From NCBI GenBank assembly GCA_029263035.1, contig JAJCYF010000072.1, positions 1 through 6,114 of the forward strand: a stretch of DNA of 6,114 nt, given 5' to 3'. Shown here one piece after another: positions 5,027 to 6,114 of the stretch. The notes beneath the pieces are model-generated. The model made no database searches, was not told where the DNA came from, and saw only the letters and a list, made by a program, of their open reading frames with translations. This DNA comes from Actinomycetes bacterium. GTDB lineage: Bacteria > Actinomycetota > CADDZG01 > JAHWKV01. Position numbers and translations under genes: made by a program. Position 1 is the stretch's first letter; every line of letters starts with the position of its first letter.

Positions 5027-5142
5027 TCGAACCTCGCTTTGCCCGCCGGAGCGAATTGAAGGTGGCTTTGTTTGCCCTGTGAGGTGTGTTTACCCGCTAA
5101 GCCGGGGGATTAATGAAGTCCATCGGCGGGAAGAGATGACCC

Positions 5143-5343
5143 ATGACAAAACCACAGCAGCCCGAACTGGCAAGAAACCGAAAAGGTTCAACCGACCACG
5201 ACGGTCCCGAGATGAGGGCTCGAGAGGGCGTTACCAGCGTCGATCGGGGTGACCGAGGGGGAATGGGCCCGGTGCCGGAAGAGAACCAGCCTGGACACCA
5301 TCCCGACACCGAGCAGGACAAGCCGGCGGGACCGCCCGCTTAA
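5143..5343 (+). CDS. Small, probably disordered hypothetical protein
   Basis: A 66-residue ORF runs from ATG at 5143 to TAA at 5341-5343, preceded by GGGAAGAG (5128-5135) seven bases upstream. The product is rich in Pro, Gly, Asp, Glu, Gln, His and Arg, with very few large hydrophobic residues. No signal peptide, membrane segment or Cys is present, so it should be soluble and largely unstructured. The C-terminal part (VPEENQPGHHPDTEQDKP) looks like a conserved low-complexity tail of small actinobacterial proteins, though I cannot name a family. It is the only plausible plus-strand gene here, divergent from the baeRF gene and convergent with the ligase gene; its stop overlaps theirs. A chance ORF in GC-rich DNA remains possible. 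Function unknown. Confidence 0.55.
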   Translation: MTKPQQPELARNRKGSTDHDGPEMRAREGVTSVDRGDRGGMGPVPEENQPGHHPDTEQDKPAGPPA

Positions 5344-6114
5344 GCCACCCTCCCGGGGGCGGTTTCCCGAACAATCAGGTCCACCACATCCTGCAACCGG
5401 CCGGTGCGCCGGTACTCCGCAAGCTGGCGAGCGGCTCCCGTACCCCGGCTGCGGACCTGGGTCACCAACTCCCGTACCTCGTCCCACTCGTTGCGGTCCT
5501 CCAGCACCGGCCTCAGGGCCTCGAGCAGCGAGAAAACCAGCTCGTATGCCGGCACGAGGCCCTGCCGGCCGGGATCGATCAACCTTTCCGTATCGCCGTA
5601 CCGGGCGGCTCGCCAGATGGCGGACCTGAGCATCTCGTCCCTTATCTGCATCCCCTTCTCGCCGGCCTTTAGCTCCCGGTAGCAGGTCTGGCTGATCGCC
5701 CGCACCAGCGCGGCGGCCAGGACGGAATCGTCGATATCCGAGCAGGCATCGGCCACCCGGAACTCAATGGTGTCGAACTTGTTGGAGGGTCGTACGTCCC
5801 AGTAGATCCTCGCCGGCTTGTCGATGCTCCCGGAACCCAGCAGCGCCTCCACCAATGAGTCGTATTCTGCCCGGTTGGCAAACGGGCCCGGCATACCGGC
5901 CGTGGGCCACCGCTGCCAGAGCCGGTTGCGGTAGCTGCGGTAGCCGGTGACCTCGCCCAGCCAAAACGGCGAACTGGCCGACAGCGCCAGGACAACCGGC
6001 AACCAGGGGCGTACCCGGTTCATGACCTGGATGGCGTCCTCGGGATCGTCGATTCCCACGTGGACGTGGCAGCCGCTGAGCACCTGTTCCCTGGTGAGCT
6101 GCTGATAGTCCTCC
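5340..6114 (-). CDS. YbdK/GCS2-family carboxylate-amine ligase, C-terminal 257 residues (cut by window edge)
   Basis: The frame is open to the window end, so the N-terminus lies beyond 6114. The visible part begins EDYQQLTREQVLSGCHVHVGI; GCHVHVG is the conserved metal/ATP-site block of the glutamate-cysteine ligase type 2 family. Further family blocks follow: LSASSPFWLGEVTGYRSYRN, then WQRWPTAGMPGPF, YWDVRPSNKFDTIEFRVADA (the Glu and Arg fit active-site roles), and a C-terminal helical part with RAARYGD. Members form an amide bond between glutamate and an amine such as cysteine at the cost of ATP, but for many YbdK-type proteins the true substrate is unknown, so I do not call it gshA or egtA. 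A GTG at 6083-6081 is internal and not a start, because conserved sequence precedes it. It ends with TAA at 5342-5340. Confidence 0.9.
   Translation of the reverse strand, partial: EDYQQLTREQVLSGCHVHVGIDDPEDAIQVMNRVRPWLPVVLALSASSPFWLGEVTGYRSYRNRLWQRWPTAGMPGPFANRAEYDSLVEALLGSGSIDKPARIYWDVRPSNKFDTIEFRVADACSDIDDSVLAAALVRAISQTCYRELKAGEKGMQIRDEMLRSAIWRAARYGDTERLIDPGRQGLVPAYELVFSLLEALRPVLEDRNEWDEVRELVTQVRSRGTGAARQLAEYRRTGRLQDVVDLIVRETAPGRVA

Noticed and set aside
5027..5142. Promoters in the gap between the baeRF gene and the small plus-strand ORF
   Set aside because: I looked on both strands and found only poor -35/-10 matches (for example TTTACC with TAATGA), not enough to call.
5188..5487. Minus-strand ORF of 99 codons overlapping the ligase gene end
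   Set aside because: It overlaps the well-supported ligase C-terminus in another frame and shows no family features.

Overview
The window is GC-rich and gene-dense. It most resembles a member of the Actinomycetota, judging from the protein flavour, the peptide-leader attenuators in front of ilvB and leuA, an eRF1-like baeRF protein and a YbdK-type carboxylate-amine ligase. The genus cannot be read from the sequence. Almost everything is on the minus strand, so the transcriptional order runs from high to low coordinates.

The core is a branched-chain amino acid locus. It starts with a promoter (3832-3860), a 21-codon leader peptide rich in Leu and Val (3736-3801) and an intrinsic terminator (3676-3705). 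Then come ilvB (acetohydroxyacid synthase large subunit, 1760-3538), ilvN (small subunit, 1248-1760), ilvC (ketol-acid reductoisomerase, 226-1218), a second leader peptide that is almost purely leucine in its control region (167-223) with competing RNA hairpins, and the first 27 codons of leuA (2-isopropylmalate synthase, leaving the window at base 1). IlvBN makes acetolactate and acetohydroxybutyrate, IlvC isomerises and reduces them, and LeuA takes the valine precursor 2-ketoisovalerate into leucine synthesis. The two leaders match this: mixed Leu/Val codons before the shared ilv genes, and four consecutive Leu codons before the leucine-specific gene.

The main anomaly is in ilvC. The full class I enzyme (330 codons) is intact and in one frame, except that codon 246 is TAG. 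The stop falls after the metal-ligand glutamates and just before the conserved serine of the active site. It may be a recent nonsense mutation, a sequencing or assembly error, or an amber codon that is read through. The codon after it is ATG.

Upstream of the ilv locus are a 382-residue baeRF (bacterial eRF1/Vms1-like) protein with a GGWSQ motif (3878-5026), a likely small disordered protein on the plus strand (5143-5343), and the C-terminal 257 residues of a GCS2/YbdK-family carboxylate-amine ligase (5340-6114). The last two genes converge and share a TTAA in which both stop codons lie. I saw no tRNA, rRNA, CRISPR array or mobile element.
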